Source: Epiperipatus broadwayi
Taxonomy: Eukaryota > Onychophora > Udeonychophora > Euonychophora > Peripatidae
DNA: 64,000 nucleotides
Reading direction: 5' to 3'
NCBI GenBank assembly: GCA_028023455.1
Contig: JAQFVV010012666.1
Coordinates: forward strand, 709,847-773,846
Below, piece after piece: positions 25,868 through 36,490 of the stretch (its first letter is position 1; every line of letters starts with the position of its first letter). Under the pieces are notes generated by a model, which made no database searches, was not told where the DNA came from, and worked only from the letters and a program-made list of their open reading frames with translations. Both the position numbers and the translations under genes were made by a program.

Positions 25868-27504
25868 TTTACATACCTTATATTTGTAATTTAAAATATT
25901 ACGCTCTTCTTTGTAGTAAAATAATTATAAACAATCTTCTTAAGCAATCTGCATTATGTTATTAATACGTTATATTTTCATCTATCTCGTGGTTCGTTCA
26001 AGGAAATTTGACTGGAAAACTTGATCATTTAACATTATAATTGCTTGCCTTCACTATGTAAAAGTCTATTGAATATCACATTATTGTTGGTTGCGTTTTA
26101 CTACAGTTTTACAGTCATACAATCATATGAATACTTTTGTAACAACTTCTGCATTTCTGAAATATTAATTTTAATAACAACTTCACAAAATGTAGGTTTA
26201 TTACAAAAAATAATTAGCGCTCCAGTTTTAATCCTAAATTTTGTCTCAAAATATTTAATTTCTGGGAAAGTTGTGTCCCAAAATTGAACACGTACTTCAA
26301 ATATGTGTTGATGTTATGACGTTTAAATTATAACGCAATGCCAATTAGTAATAATTGTTCACTTTTGTTATAAAGTTTTAAAAATAACTAAACTCCATTT
26401 TATCTGTTTACCAACTTGATCACTTTTTTTGTTTGGCATTTGCTTGTTGTATTTTGATTTGTTGGAGTCAAAATAGCTTTAAAATAATTCGCATTTCTAA
26501 TTGTTAATTGACTATATACAACTAAATATATAGTAATGAATCTACACCTTCTTTACAATTTTCTAAAACACAGTTATTTTAATGAATGCATTAAATTATT
26601 TACATTATATGTGACTAAAAAACTGTTTAAACTAATGAATAATACATTTATTTGTAAGAGTGTGTCCCTATATATAAAATATATTAAAAATCAAATATAC
26701 AAAAAAAAAATATGCATAATAAATGAAATTATGGAAATAGAAAATATATCTAGATATGCTAATTTGCAAGTAGACAATAATAAAACTATTTATGTAAATC
26801 GAGTCACATATAACAAAACTGACTATTTTTAAATGCCAGAGTACACTAAGGTGAATGAGAGAAATAAATACTTGTAAAACAGCAGTGCATGGGAAGTGCA
26901 AAATACTGAAGAAAACGTAATAGTGAAAAATTAACAAAGAAGAGTTAAAAGAGTAAAATAAAAATGTTATAAAAAAATGAAAGCGTTAAAGTTGAACATT
27001 ATAAACCATTGTGTGTGTACGATTTTAATTTACGGAATTCAACAATACCCACTAGATAAATACTAACAATCCGCTAATATTATAATTACAAATACGTCTA
27101 AAACTTAATTAACTTTAATTTAGCACGTTGTGCTTAACATGATTTCGACTTACAAGTCATGAATGTAACAGAGATTGAGATGGGAGTGTGGGTGCATGTA
27201 TGTATTGTAACGGAAAATATGCTAAAATATGCTAAAACATAAGAACAATGCTAATGATGTAAGACATCTCATAAATAACAATAATACTCTATTCGACAAG
27301 CCAAAAGGGTAATGGAAAATTATTAAAATAATGGATGAAAAAGTTGTCTGACCTACAAATGTCCTTGTGTACGCTGGATGTGTAATGGAACAATAATGTA
27401 CTAGTCACCAGCAGTAATAAATAATATGGTAAGTAAAACCCGTCAAACAATAATATAGATAAAGCAAAACTAACTGCTCATTGAATAGCTTTCAGTTTTG
27501 GATA

Positions 27505-27506
<2 letters not shown>
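25864..27506. other. Anonymous AT-rich DNA
   Basis: The open frames here (for example 26536-26832) are AT-driven, rich in Ile, Lys, Asn and Tyr, and show no domain pattern. At 27207 the string TGTAACGGAAAA equals the terminus of the solo LTR at 38245, but no further similarity follows by eye. Confidence 0.5.
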
Positions 27507-27561
<55 letters not shown>

Positions 27562-27571
27562 TAATACGAAG
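27507..27571. repeat. (AT)n tract left of the Penelope-type terminus
   Basis: An alternating AT tract interrupted once by G. It borders a segment that is inverted relative to 31139-31258. Confidence 0.9.
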
Positions 27572-27708
27572 ACTTTCCCGGAATGCACATATAAAAGGCA
27601 TATAGTACAGGTTCATCCGTTACCGACATTTCGACTTCATCACACAAGTCATTTACTGGCTGATAAATGGTAGAAAGACGGTTGTAGAAGCGCTACAATC
27701 ACTGATTT
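27572..27708 (-). repeat. Penelope-type terminal fragment, inverted partner of 31139-31258
   Basis: The segment from about 27608 (CAGGTTCATCCG) to 27708 is the reverse complement of 31139-31258 with scattered changes. Shared blocks include ACAACCGTCTTTCT, ATGACTTGTGTGAT and AAGTCGAAATGTC. The right-hand partner adjoins a Penelope-like endonuclease relic, so I read both as terminal (pLTR or UTR) pieces of that family. They are not coding. Confidence 0.5.
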
Positions 27709-27908
27709 GAAAAAAAAAAAACCTTAAAGTCTCAATAATAGCAAAAATATTAAATTAAAATGTTTTTTTTAAAAAAAAAATAAAAAAAATTTCCAAATAG
27801 GAGGGGAGTTTGAATTGTAACAGTAGCAGTGTTTAAATCTTGTTACAAGGGAGTCACATAATATTCCCCAAGATCCTAGATAAGCATACAGCCAATAAAT
27901 TGACTTCA

Positions 27909-27964
<56 letters not shown>

Positions 27965-28075
27965 CAGCATGTATATATTTTGAAGGAAGAGATAAACTTG
28001 GAAAGTTTTTTTTACCCAATTAAAAAATGAGAGAAATATATATATATATATATATATAGTTGTTTGTTTTAGAAT
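27709..28075. other. AT-rich spacer with (AT)n tracts
   Basis: No gene. Contains poly-A and poly-T stretches near 27710-27790 and (AT)n tracts at 27911-27961 and 28036-28058, the second lying just ahead of the truncated LINE. Confidence 0.6.
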
Positions 28076-28835
28076 ACATTTAGGAAATATGTGTTAATAA
28101 ATTGTGCGTTGCAGGAGTTATCAGATGAAAGTAGGAAAGTAGGACTAAAAATAAATGTTAAAAAGACTAAAGTAATGTTTAATCGATTTGCTCCAAATAT
28201 GAAAATAAAGATTGATTATGATGAATTAGAAGAAGTTAAGAGTTACAAATACCTTGGTCAGATTATTAATACAGATGGAAACATAATAGAGGAAATTAAT
28301 CATAGAATTAAACTTGTTTGGAGTGCTTTTGGTAGAAATAACTTGATATTAAAAGGAAATATGCCTATGTGTTTGAAAAGAAAGGTTTTTAACAAATGTG
28401 TTTTACCACTTCTTACTTATGGATCTGAGACTTGGACACTTAATAGAAGATCAATACAGAGACTTCAGACCACTCAAAGAAGTATGGAGAGATGTATGTT
28501 GGGAGTAACAAGAAGAGATCGAAAACACAATGTATGGGTAAGAGAACAAACAGGTGTTACTGACCTCATTGAAAAAATTAAAAGATTGAAGTGGAGTTGG
28601 GCTGGACATATTGCTAGAAGAGATGATAATAGATGGACAATTGAAATTTTAAACAGGATTCCAAGAGATTGTAAAAGACCCAGAAGGAGACCACATGTAA
28701 GATGGATGGATGAAATAAGAAAATGTGTAGGGGTGATGTGGAGAAGAGAAGCTAAAGATCGGAGAAGATGGATTAAACTTGGAGAGACCTTCATCCTGCA
28801 GTGGATTGATAATGGTTGATAATGATGATGAAATT
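28076..28835 (+). mobile_element. 5'-truncated RTE-like LINE insertion
   Basis: This is the 3' part of the same LINE family as 885-2650. It starts within the RT after the catalytic box and ends just past the stop in a TGATAATG/TGATGATG-type tail, short simple repeats being usual for RTE 3' ends. The 5' edge lies soon after an (AT)n tract. Confidence 0.75.
28091..28819 (+). CDS. C-terminal fragment of an RTE-like LINE reverse transcriptase (partial)
   Basis: An open frame of 242 codons with no internal stop encodes the region after the RT catalytic site. The order is LKINVKKTKVMFNRF, then YKYLGQIINTDGNIIEEI (thumb-proximal block), LPLLTYGSETWTLNRRS, WVREQTGVTDLIEKIK, LKWSWAGHIARR and a basic C-terminus with RRRPHVRWMDEIRKC, ending LGETFILQWIDNG. 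The order matches LINE RT C-termini in many animals, including the WAGHIAR block. The listed start is a GTG inside the truncated element and not a true start. There is no promoter, endonuclease or catalytic Asp pair, so this fragment cannot act alone. The open frame indicates a younger insertion than the copy at 885-2650. Confidence 0.75.
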   Translation: MLINCALQELSDESRKVGLKINVKKTKVMFNRFAPNMKIKIDYDELEEVKSYKYLGQIINTDGNIIEEINHRIKLVWSAFGRNNLILKGNMPMCLKRKVFNKCVLPLLTYGSETWTLNRRSIQRLQTTQRSMERCMLGVTRRDRKHNVWVREQTGVTDLIEKIKRLKWSWAGHIARRDDNRWTIEILNRIPRDCKRPRRRPHVRWMDEIRKCVGVMWRREAKDRRRWIKLGETFILQWIDNG

Positions 28836-28839
28836 GTGC

Positions 28840-30635
28840 AGTTACACACAAATATATAATTTTTTATGTATTATTACTTATTTCAAATGCATATTTTCTA
28901 TTAGTTTTACCATACATAGTATTGTAATGGAGTAACAAAAGAACTTTAATAGATTTACCTTGAGGTAATTTTGTGACTTTTGTCCCATTACTTAGCCACT
29001 CTAAATTCCAGAAAACCTTAAATAAATGGACGGCTAAAAAAAAAAAAACCTAAAAGAAAAATGTTAAAAGCATGCCTGAGAAATAGAGATCTCAATGCTG
29101 ATAAACTATTTTGGGAAATGAATAAATTTGATTCATTAGTATGTGAAAAATGACAGAGAAATCAAGAGTGTTTTTCAGACAGAAATGTTGTATTAATATA
29201 TTTTGTTTCTTTTTGCTAAGTTTACTATGTGGCTATGCTTGCATTATAAAAAAATGAAATATTAAAAGTACTTCAATCAACCATCTCGAAAATATAATGG
29301 ATTTAGCAATATCAACATATACAATCAGTACAATCATAATGCTGGAATAGAACAAATAAGTGTAAGGTAATCATTCTAAGCTCCAAATATACATAGCTGC
29401 TCCTGTTCAATGCCTGCCTGTTGAAAACCCTAAGGACCAAGCCGATATGCCGCAAAAATAATCCAGGAAGGAACAAATCTTGAACCATATATACTAAGAA
29501 AGCTTCCAATAAGACACCATCATTTTCTATATTCAAGCAATACCACAAAATGGATGGTCATGCCAGACTTTCATCATTAACATTTTTTTTTCCATTCATT
29601 AACAATAAAGAATCCATAGATTTTGTTTGGATCATTGAAACAAGCTAACCTGGAAATAAACTTATCCCTAATATAAATAAAATTCTGGGTACCCCAAGGT
29701 AAATATGACTAATTTTTATCGTCTTAAGTGAACTGAAAATTGTCTATTGTTACTCTCTAAAGGTTTAATCATCGTTTATAACTATGTAATTTAATTTGTA
29801 ACATATAAATGCATTCTTACACATGCTGTTTAATTATATGTTCTTTTATATTTAACTAATTTGTTTTTTTTTTCTTTTTATGTTATCATTTGTATGTAAA
29901 TTATATATATATTTTTCTCTTATCTCAATTTTTAATTAGACGGAATACTAATAAAATTGTATACTTATGTTAAAACAAATTATGTGTCTATCATATTCAT
30001 CACTTATATTGGCATAGTTTCCTTCCTGACAGTAACTCTCTCAGAATGAATTGAGTATGCTTTTCCGAATAAGCAATTATATTAAATGTGTTTTTACACT
30101 CCAAACCATAAATTTGATAAGGAAATAGATTGTGTATTGAGGGAATAACTATTTAGAAATAGAGAGTTCAAAGTGGCTAATTACAAATGGCACACGATCT
30201 AATTTGAGAAGCATAGAAATCAGGGAAATATTATTCCAAATATGCAAATTTACCCATTTACTCCATTCGGCATAATAGGTATTGTTACCTACCCACCCTG
30301 GGATTTGAGCTACCTAGAAGGCCAGGCACCTAATTAGTGATAGTTCTAAAATTATTTAGATAGGAAAAGTATAATTCTTACAGGTACAGAAGAAATTGTT
30401 CGTCTTTTTAATGAGATAATGGCCACTAGGTAGATTTTTTTTGTTAACTTATATCCTTATGCAGGATTTGTAAATTTTATTTCTTAAGATTGCATTAAGA
30501 AAGCGGATTTGTATTCAAACCCAGTATGGTAGATAATATTCAAATTCTATCTGCAGGTGTTTATGATGACTAGACAGCCATAGTTTTGCATTTACTACCT
30601 TACATGGTCATCAAATCTATCTATATTTTTTTAAA
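28840..30635. other. Anonymous AT-rich DNA
   Basis: No intact gene. Possible SINE scraps are suggested by tRNA B-box-like strings such as GGGATTTGAGC (about 30301) and TTCAAACCC (about 30515), but no complete head is visible. Confidence 0.4.
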
Positions 30636-30639
30636 TTTA

Positions 30640-31110
30640 TACAAGCAACAAAATTGATACCAGAGTTGCCTGTTAAAGAATGTATCACCTATCTGATTTA
30701 TACAAACTGTTTTTTTAGTATCTCAATGGCTTCTCTTATTTTACACTGGGAAATATTCTCACATCTGGATATGATCCTGATACTAGAAAAATCAATTTTA
30801 TGGCCTGAATCTATAATATGGAATGAGAGTGCTGATGATGATGAGTGTTATTTAACTGCATTAGCATGTTCATCTCTCCTAACACTGATGTGACGATTAC
30901 TCATACCTATGTAAGAAGCTTTACAATTATCACAAGAGATTTCATAAACATCATGAGATTCAAGAAGGATTGAATCTTTAGGCTTGGTTATTATATTACT
31001 GATTTTTTGATGAGTAAAAAACATGGTATTTATATTATAGCGTTTTAATATATGTATTGGGAAATATTTCTTACAAAAACATATTTTAATTTAACCTTTT
31101 TGCTGTTGGT
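30640..31110 (-). pseudogene. Penelope-like GIY-YIG endonuclease relic
   Basis: The minus strand encodes VYEISCDNCKASYIGMSNRH at about 30955-30890, a clear GIY-YIG N-terminus with the C-x2-C pair that marks Penelope-like nucleases. RRDEHANAV, then SFHIIDSGHKIDFSS, KIREAIEILKK and FNRQLWYQF follow down to 30640, matching the conserved H, E and N order of the domain. Stops after HANAVK and after the last helix break it. No RT lies upstream. Instead, a terminal fragment begins at 31139, so the copy is 5'-truncated. It differs clearly in sequence from the pair at 2880-4760, so two Penelope-like families are present. Confidence 0.75.
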
Positions 31111-31138
31111 GGGAATTTAACGTTTTTTTTTTTTCATA

Positions 31139-31258
31139 TTAGTGATGGTAGCGCCTCTACAACCGTCTTTCTGCCATTTATTACCCAGTAGATGACTTGT
31201 GTGATCAAGTCGAAATGTCAGTCATAAATTAAAATTTTTTAACATGATGAACCTGCAA
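31139..31258 (+). repeat. Penelope-type terminal fragment, right partner
   Basis: Reverse complement of 27608-27708 with substitutions and a longer AT-rich insert near the end. It ends GATGAACCTGCA directly before (AT)n, which in turn touches the next LTR at 31272. Confidence 0.5.
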
Positions 31259-31271
31259 TATATATATATAT

Positions 31272-33098
31272 TGTGATGATCGCACATACTGCGGTCACAC
31301 ATATAGATATTTAACATTTAAAGAATGTTAAATATTGTGCTTGGGTTAAAAAAATGTGAGTTTAAAAAAATTACAAAACAAAGAAAGAACATTATATAAT
31401 CATATTATTGTACAATTTATTCATTTATTTATCCTTTATTAGTATGTAATCACTATTTATGGTTAATAAAATTTTTATTGAAATGAAAACAAAGAAATGT
31501 TTAAGTAAAAAAGAGAGGGAATTAGAATCGAAACGATTCTTATCTTTTACCCTCCAAAGTTCAGATTTTAGAAAGAATAGAAATATTAAGGTTAAAAAAT
31601 ATCGATATCATGTGTTTAATGTAAGATTAAAAAAATGAGAAATGAAATATAAATAAAATAAAAACTTAATGATATAAAAACAAAAGAGATAGTTGGGAAG
31701 TTTAAATAAAATATAAGTAAAATTTAGAATGCAACTAAAAGATAAAGATCTGGTCTTAAAATTACACATTTTGACGAAAATGAAATGCATATGTGAATGT
31801 ATGAATAAAGAGAGTAATGTTTATTTTATGTCAAAATGAAATAATTTATTAAAGAAAATGACTGATAAATAAATGTAAAAATATTATATTATAAAATTAT
31901 ATCAAATTATAAGTAATTTTGTATAAGTTGCTGAAAGCATGTTAAAGTAAAAAGGTGTGAAATAAAAATACAGTGGGAGATCAAGATAAAGAAGGAATTT
32001 GAAAAATAAAAAACATTAATTAATGAATTGAAAAACAGTATTGGTCGAGACTTCAGTGAAGACACTTCTCTGATAAGAAGCAGGGAAATATAATAGAAAG
32101 CAGACATGAAAGTTAAATTTGGGAACATGAAAACAAACTATAACATAAAGGAAGCTTCAAGGATGTGTGGCTAAGGGCCAGTCATGATCGCCGGTCGATC
32201 CAGACTTCCATTCTATAATGGTTCGCGTCTCGATGTAACAACTGCCGATGTAGTGCTTGCCGAAGAGTTCATTTTTGCCTTGCCTTGATGCCCACAGTAC
32301 GGAGAAGTCCCAACAATCAAATCTAACCGAAGAGTGACCGTTCCCTACTAAAGAAGTGGAAAAATTCCATGGGATAGTCAGCAAGATGCCAAGTTTATTC
32401 GAAGACTTTATCACCTAGGTAATTATGAATAAGAAATTTTATATAATTATGTGCACATACCATTAAATTTAATGCAATTGCCAATCCCACATATAATGAG
32501 ATAGACCTTAATTAGACTCTGAATATTTGAAAGGACTATAAAGGATAAGTTATCTCCACAGATTGCAATCATATATAGAATCTTCTATTGTATTTACTTA
32601 TTTTTTATTTTTTATTATAGCATAATCTGTTTTTTTTTTTTTTTATATTGAGTGTTAATAATTTAGAATGTTTCTTTATTTATAATTTATTGCATTAAAT
32701 GTCTTTTATTTATGTAAAATCTGTTTTGTCTCTTTCTTCACCACTTCCAAAAAATAATATAATCTTTGGGTTGGGAATAAGTATTATGCATTTGAGTACT
32801 TAATTAACATGCAAAGCTAGTGGTGCAGTATTTGATCCCATTAAATTTATAATTATCCAAGCACTGTAACTCTGTGAAATCTTACAGCAGTCGGGAAAAA
32901 GTTGACCGGGAAATATAACCTGGGGCTATACGCGTATAGCATACAAGTTTGGTCAAGTATGGATATAGACTCGTTTATGTCCATATTTTCTCTCTGCTTG
33001 CAGTAGCGGAAAGTGGGCGATCTTGAATTATAAGAATTCCCCATTATACATAAATAAAAGGGAAGTTTAAGCCTTTCGATCTTCGGATTTCCGTTACA
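31272..33098 (+). repeat. 5' LTR of the gag-only element
   Basis: Starts TGTGATGATCGCACA and ends GATTTCCGTTACA. A TATAAAGG string at 32537-32544 is a candidate promoter (TATAAATAG at 37647 in the 3' LTR). The last 900 bp are richer in G and C. It contains 111 bp missing from the 3' LTR between two AACAAAGAAA repeats (31377 and 31488). Confidence 0.8.
32537..32544 (+). promoter_or_regulatory. Candidate TATA box in the 5' LTR
   Basis: TATAAAGG lies in the context GGACTATAAAGGATAAG. The 3' LTR has the stronger TATAAATAG at 37647-37655. Position within the last third of the LTR fits a U3/R border. Prediction only. Confidence 0.4.
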
Positions 33099-33101
33099 TT
33101 T

Positions 33102-33119
33102 TGGGGGCGTTTCCAGGAT
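33102..33119 (+). promoter_or_regulatory. tRNA-Pro-like primer binding site
   Basis: TGGGGGCGTTTCCAGGAT begins three bases after the LTR-ending CA. By my alignment it agrees at 14 of 18 positions with the well-known proline tRNA PBS used by gammaretroviruses, including the first seven bases. It primes minus-strand DNA synthesis in the family. The mismatches may reflect a different proline tRNA or decay. Confidence 0.6.
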
Positions 33120-33539
33120 GTCTATTGCTGTGCAATTAGTGATCATGTGTTGAATAATTTTGTAAGATAACGAAAATATTTTCTAAAATAATATATGTGT
33201 TTTTAAAATATATAAAATTTGCATTGTAAATCAGAGTGGATAGAAGCGAAGACGAAGGAGATATTTTTTTTGCTTTATAATACTTAATGTATGTGTTTCA
33301 TCGTCAAGTGTGTACAAAGAATAGAAAGAAGAGAAAATTTTAATATTAAGAAAGTTTTGAAATGCATTGTGATGTATTTAATAAAAGACTAGAAGTATTT
33401 CAATATAATCACCACGAACAAAGAATTGATTATCTCAAATAATTGCTAGTAATGAATTATAAATCATTTCAGAAAAAAGAAAAAAAAGAATAAAACACAG
33501 TTTCATGAAAGTTTTAATGCTAAATAGTAAAAATAGTCG

Positions 33540-34420
33540 CATATTCCAGTTAGGTTAAAAATAAATAAATGTGTGTATGAATTCATAGTCGTAATAATAA
33601 AGTGTATTCAGCTATAATTATAGCGATCAAATATAGATTATCTAGATGTTTGTTGTAATGAAAATAAAGTAGTTAAGTTAAAGGGAAAAAACAGTTTTAG
33701 TAAGGTCTTAATCATAAATGATAGATTCTAAAATTTTCGCGTATATCAGTTAAGTTGAAGAAATATATATATGTTGGACTTTAGAATAATCGCATGTCTA
33801 AGCGAAGGGTAAAAATATAGATGTGAGTTAATAATAACGTATCCCAGTTAAGCTGAAAATAAAATATTTCTAATGATAAATGATAAAAATGTTCGAGTGT
33901 ATTTGTTAGGTTGAAGAAAAATATATACGTATGATTTTAAATATTCGAGAAAAGAAAGTAATCGATAAATTATAAAACGTAGTAAGTATAACGAAGTATA
34001 TTAATTAAGTTGAGGAAATATATGTCTATGATTTTAAAAATAATCGTGAGGATAACTTGATCAATAAATTGTTGATGCAGCTTGTACAATGAAGTATACC
34101 TGTTAAATGGAAGGAAATATATCTCTATGATTTTAAAATAGTAAAAAGACAATATAAATTACAAACATAGTGTGTGTAACGAAGGAGGTTAGGCCACTAA
34201 AAAAATATATATGTGTATGATTTTGTTTTAAAACAACCGTAACCTTAAAGTGATCGAAATTTATAAACAGAATATTAGAAATATATATCATAAGTCCATA
34301 CTGTTGAAAATACAGTCAAATAAAAATGAGTTTATTTATAAATATCGTTAACAGAGGAATAAAGTATAGTAGTTAAGTTAGATTTAAGAAATATATAAGA
34401 GCGTTCTTAATTGAAGTAGT
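33540..34420 (+). repeat. Degenerate tandem repeats in the 5' leader
   Basis: Between PBS and gag a motif close to AGTTAAGTTGAAGAAATATA, often followed by TGTATGATTTTAAAATAATCG, recurs about nine times (near 33550, 33670, 33746, 33846, 33905, 34003, 34101, 34187 and 34371) at intervals of roughly 60-120 bp. Copies are diverged from each other. No frame is kept open, so the array is non-coding. Its position suits an RNA structure or packaging role, which is speculation. Confidence 0.65.
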
Positions 34421-34707
34421 TGACACAGAGTTGGATAAGTTGAAAAAAATATAGGACAATCATCAAGGTCGGGCAGGCAGTCAAACGAGTCTAAGGCAGG
34501 TGAACAAGAGAGTGAACCAGAGTGCGGATGTTTGGGTTGGCTAACGATCTAAATGCTAACTGACAAATAACAAATATATTAAAAGTTAATCAAAGTAGAA
34601 TAGCGAAGAGTCAGTAGAAATAATTTTTTTATGTAGATATATCCAGAAGAGTTCAATAATAGTAATAATAAAGATGGATATCAAGAAGGGTTAAATAAAA
34701 TTAGATT

Positions 34708-35400
34708 ATGCATACAAGGTCCCAAGCTAAAATGGTCTTTCAAGAAAGGGAAGTAAAAGAAGGGAATGAGGATAAGGAGATGAAAGTAAAGGGTAAAATA
34801 AACCATAGTGATATCATGGATATGCTAAGGCAAATGAGGGTTGAGCAACAGCAATTCATGAAAGAATACATGGACAGACAGGAGAGAAGGATGGAAGAAT
34901 GGCGGGTAAAGATAGAAATAGACAACTGGAAAAGAATTGCCGAAGCCATGGAAAAAATTTGAAATGATGTCATCCAGAAATCAGAGGCTAAGAACACAAG
35001 AAATGGATTTTACAGAGAAATTAAGTGGGATGAACAAAATCGTATGGAGCCATGTGTATATGAGGAATTAGAAAGGACCGATAATATAGGTAGAGAGTCA
35101 GCAGAGTTTGATCTGAGAGAAGACATAGAGTGACCAGAGAAGAGAATAAGAAAGTTAGATAAAGAAGAGGAAGTGGAAGTGATAAGAGTAGAAGATAGTA
35201 GGATACTGACAAGCATGCAGGGAAATATAATTCAGATAGCGAAAGTAGTAGACAAGTTAGACTTAAAATTTGAAGAGAGGATAAGTAAGTCAGCCGGTAA
35301 CAGCATATATACCAGGATAGAATGCAGCAAGTCTAAAGCCACTGGAGGATATACAGACAAAAGATATGCATATAAGCCACCTCCAAAGGAACCAAATTAA
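34708..35400 (+). pseudogene. gag-like frame of the gag-only element
   Basis: One reading frame runs from ATG 34708 (MHTRSQAKMVFQ) to TAA at 35398, interrupted only by two TGA codons (34960 and about 35131). The N-terminal TRSQ and a long amphipathic helix (IMDMLRQMRVEQQQFMKEY, then RQERRMEEWR) resemble gag N-termini of Ty3/gypsy elements. The middle is acidic and coiled-coil-like. The C-terminal part becomes basic (KSKATGGYTDKRYAYKPPP). After a frameshift near 35400 a further basic, Arg/Gly-containing stretch continues to about 35640, possibly an RNA-binding tail. There is no zinc knuckle. The intact product would build the particle. Confidence 0.55.
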
Positions 35401-35640
35401 AAATGATTGGAATCCTAGTAAATGATGATGGAAAGAAAATAGAAAAGATTTGACAGAGTGGAATCCAAGAGGACAGAAAGATAAACTATCTAGATGTAAG
35501 ACTGAATGGAAGTGGCCACACAAATGGACAGAGGATAGAGAACGTAGGGATCAAAGTCCACATCCCAGGGGAGGCAGAGGTAATGTCAATAGAGAAAGAC
35601 AACCACCAGATAAAATATAAACCACAGCATCAATAAAGGA

Positions 35641-36470
35641 AGGATTCACTGATAACAAGATTGGAAATGGAATTGGATCATGAGTAATGGAGAATGGACT
35701 TTAGTATTGATCATGATAATATAAAGTAAAAAAGAGCCTAAATGGCGAAACAGTATAAAGGGATCCAAACTAAGACAGAACATCAAATAGATAGGAGTGT
35801 GAGATCATAGATTGAGGCTGAAGGTGTGTAGGTTTAGATATTTGTAGATGGATCTTAGCAGTATATGGTGAGCCTTCTCTGTTATGCATTCGTGTATGTT
35901 CTGTGATCATCAAATCTTATTATATAGAGAAGACAGGGACAGAGAACCCCTTCTCATAATGACTCACTGGATTAAGATTTCCAGTTAGATATTTGAGAAA
36001 TATTGTGAGTCAATGGTTTAGAAACCAATCTATGGAAAAGAACCCTTTTATAAAAAATATGAGTTATCAGTAAAATATTCTGAGCTCATGGATAAGCTGG
36101 ACAAAAAAGATGCCAGCCTCCCAATCCACCTCGGTAATAGTGACCAGATCTGTCAAATAGAGGGTTATCATTTGTAAAGTGTGAGGTATGGACAGGTTTA
36201 ATTGAGTCACCGAGATATCCTGTGGACTCAAACCTGTATATACAAGTAGGAGGCAGAATAAATTCATGTAATGTTATAGCAAGATTAAATTGGATTAGTA
36301 ATGCTGGTTGGGTCATCAGAGTAAGGATGTAATTTGCCTGGTCACCTCTCTAGGAATAATCTCATCACTAAAGTTATATTAGAAGTAAATAGATATAAAA
36401 TGGTTCTAACAGTAGTTAGGAGCATCTAGCTTTAAAGGCATCAGACTAAATTTTTTTAAGAAAAAATTTT
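35641..36470 (+). other. Non-coding region between gag and 3' LTR
   Basis: All frames are short. No protease, RT, RNase H or integrase motif was found on either strand. It occupies the place where pol would be in an autonomous relative. Confidence 0.6.
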
Positions 36471-36485
36471 AAAGAAGGGGAATGG
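36471..36485 (+). promoter_or_regulatory. Polypurine tract
   Basis: AAAGAAGGGGAATGG lies five bases before the 3' LTR start at 36491. Position and composition fit the primer for plus-strand synthesis. Confidence 0.7.
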
Positions 36486-36490
36486 TGTAA

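Noticed and set aside
26536-26832. 98-codon frame in anonymous DNA
   Set aside because: Ile/Lys/Asn/Tyr-rich composition expected from AT-rich noise, no domain pattern and no neighbouring exon signals.
28474-28851. Minus-strand frames over the LINE fragment
   Set aside because: Antisense shadows of the RT frame.
30654-30893. 79-codon plus-strand frame
   Set aside because: Antisense to the Penelope-like endonuclease relic, which has clear family motifs.
33540-34420. CRISPR-like array
   Set aside because: Units are degenerate, unevenly spaced, and located in the leader of an LTR element in eukaryotic-type DNA.
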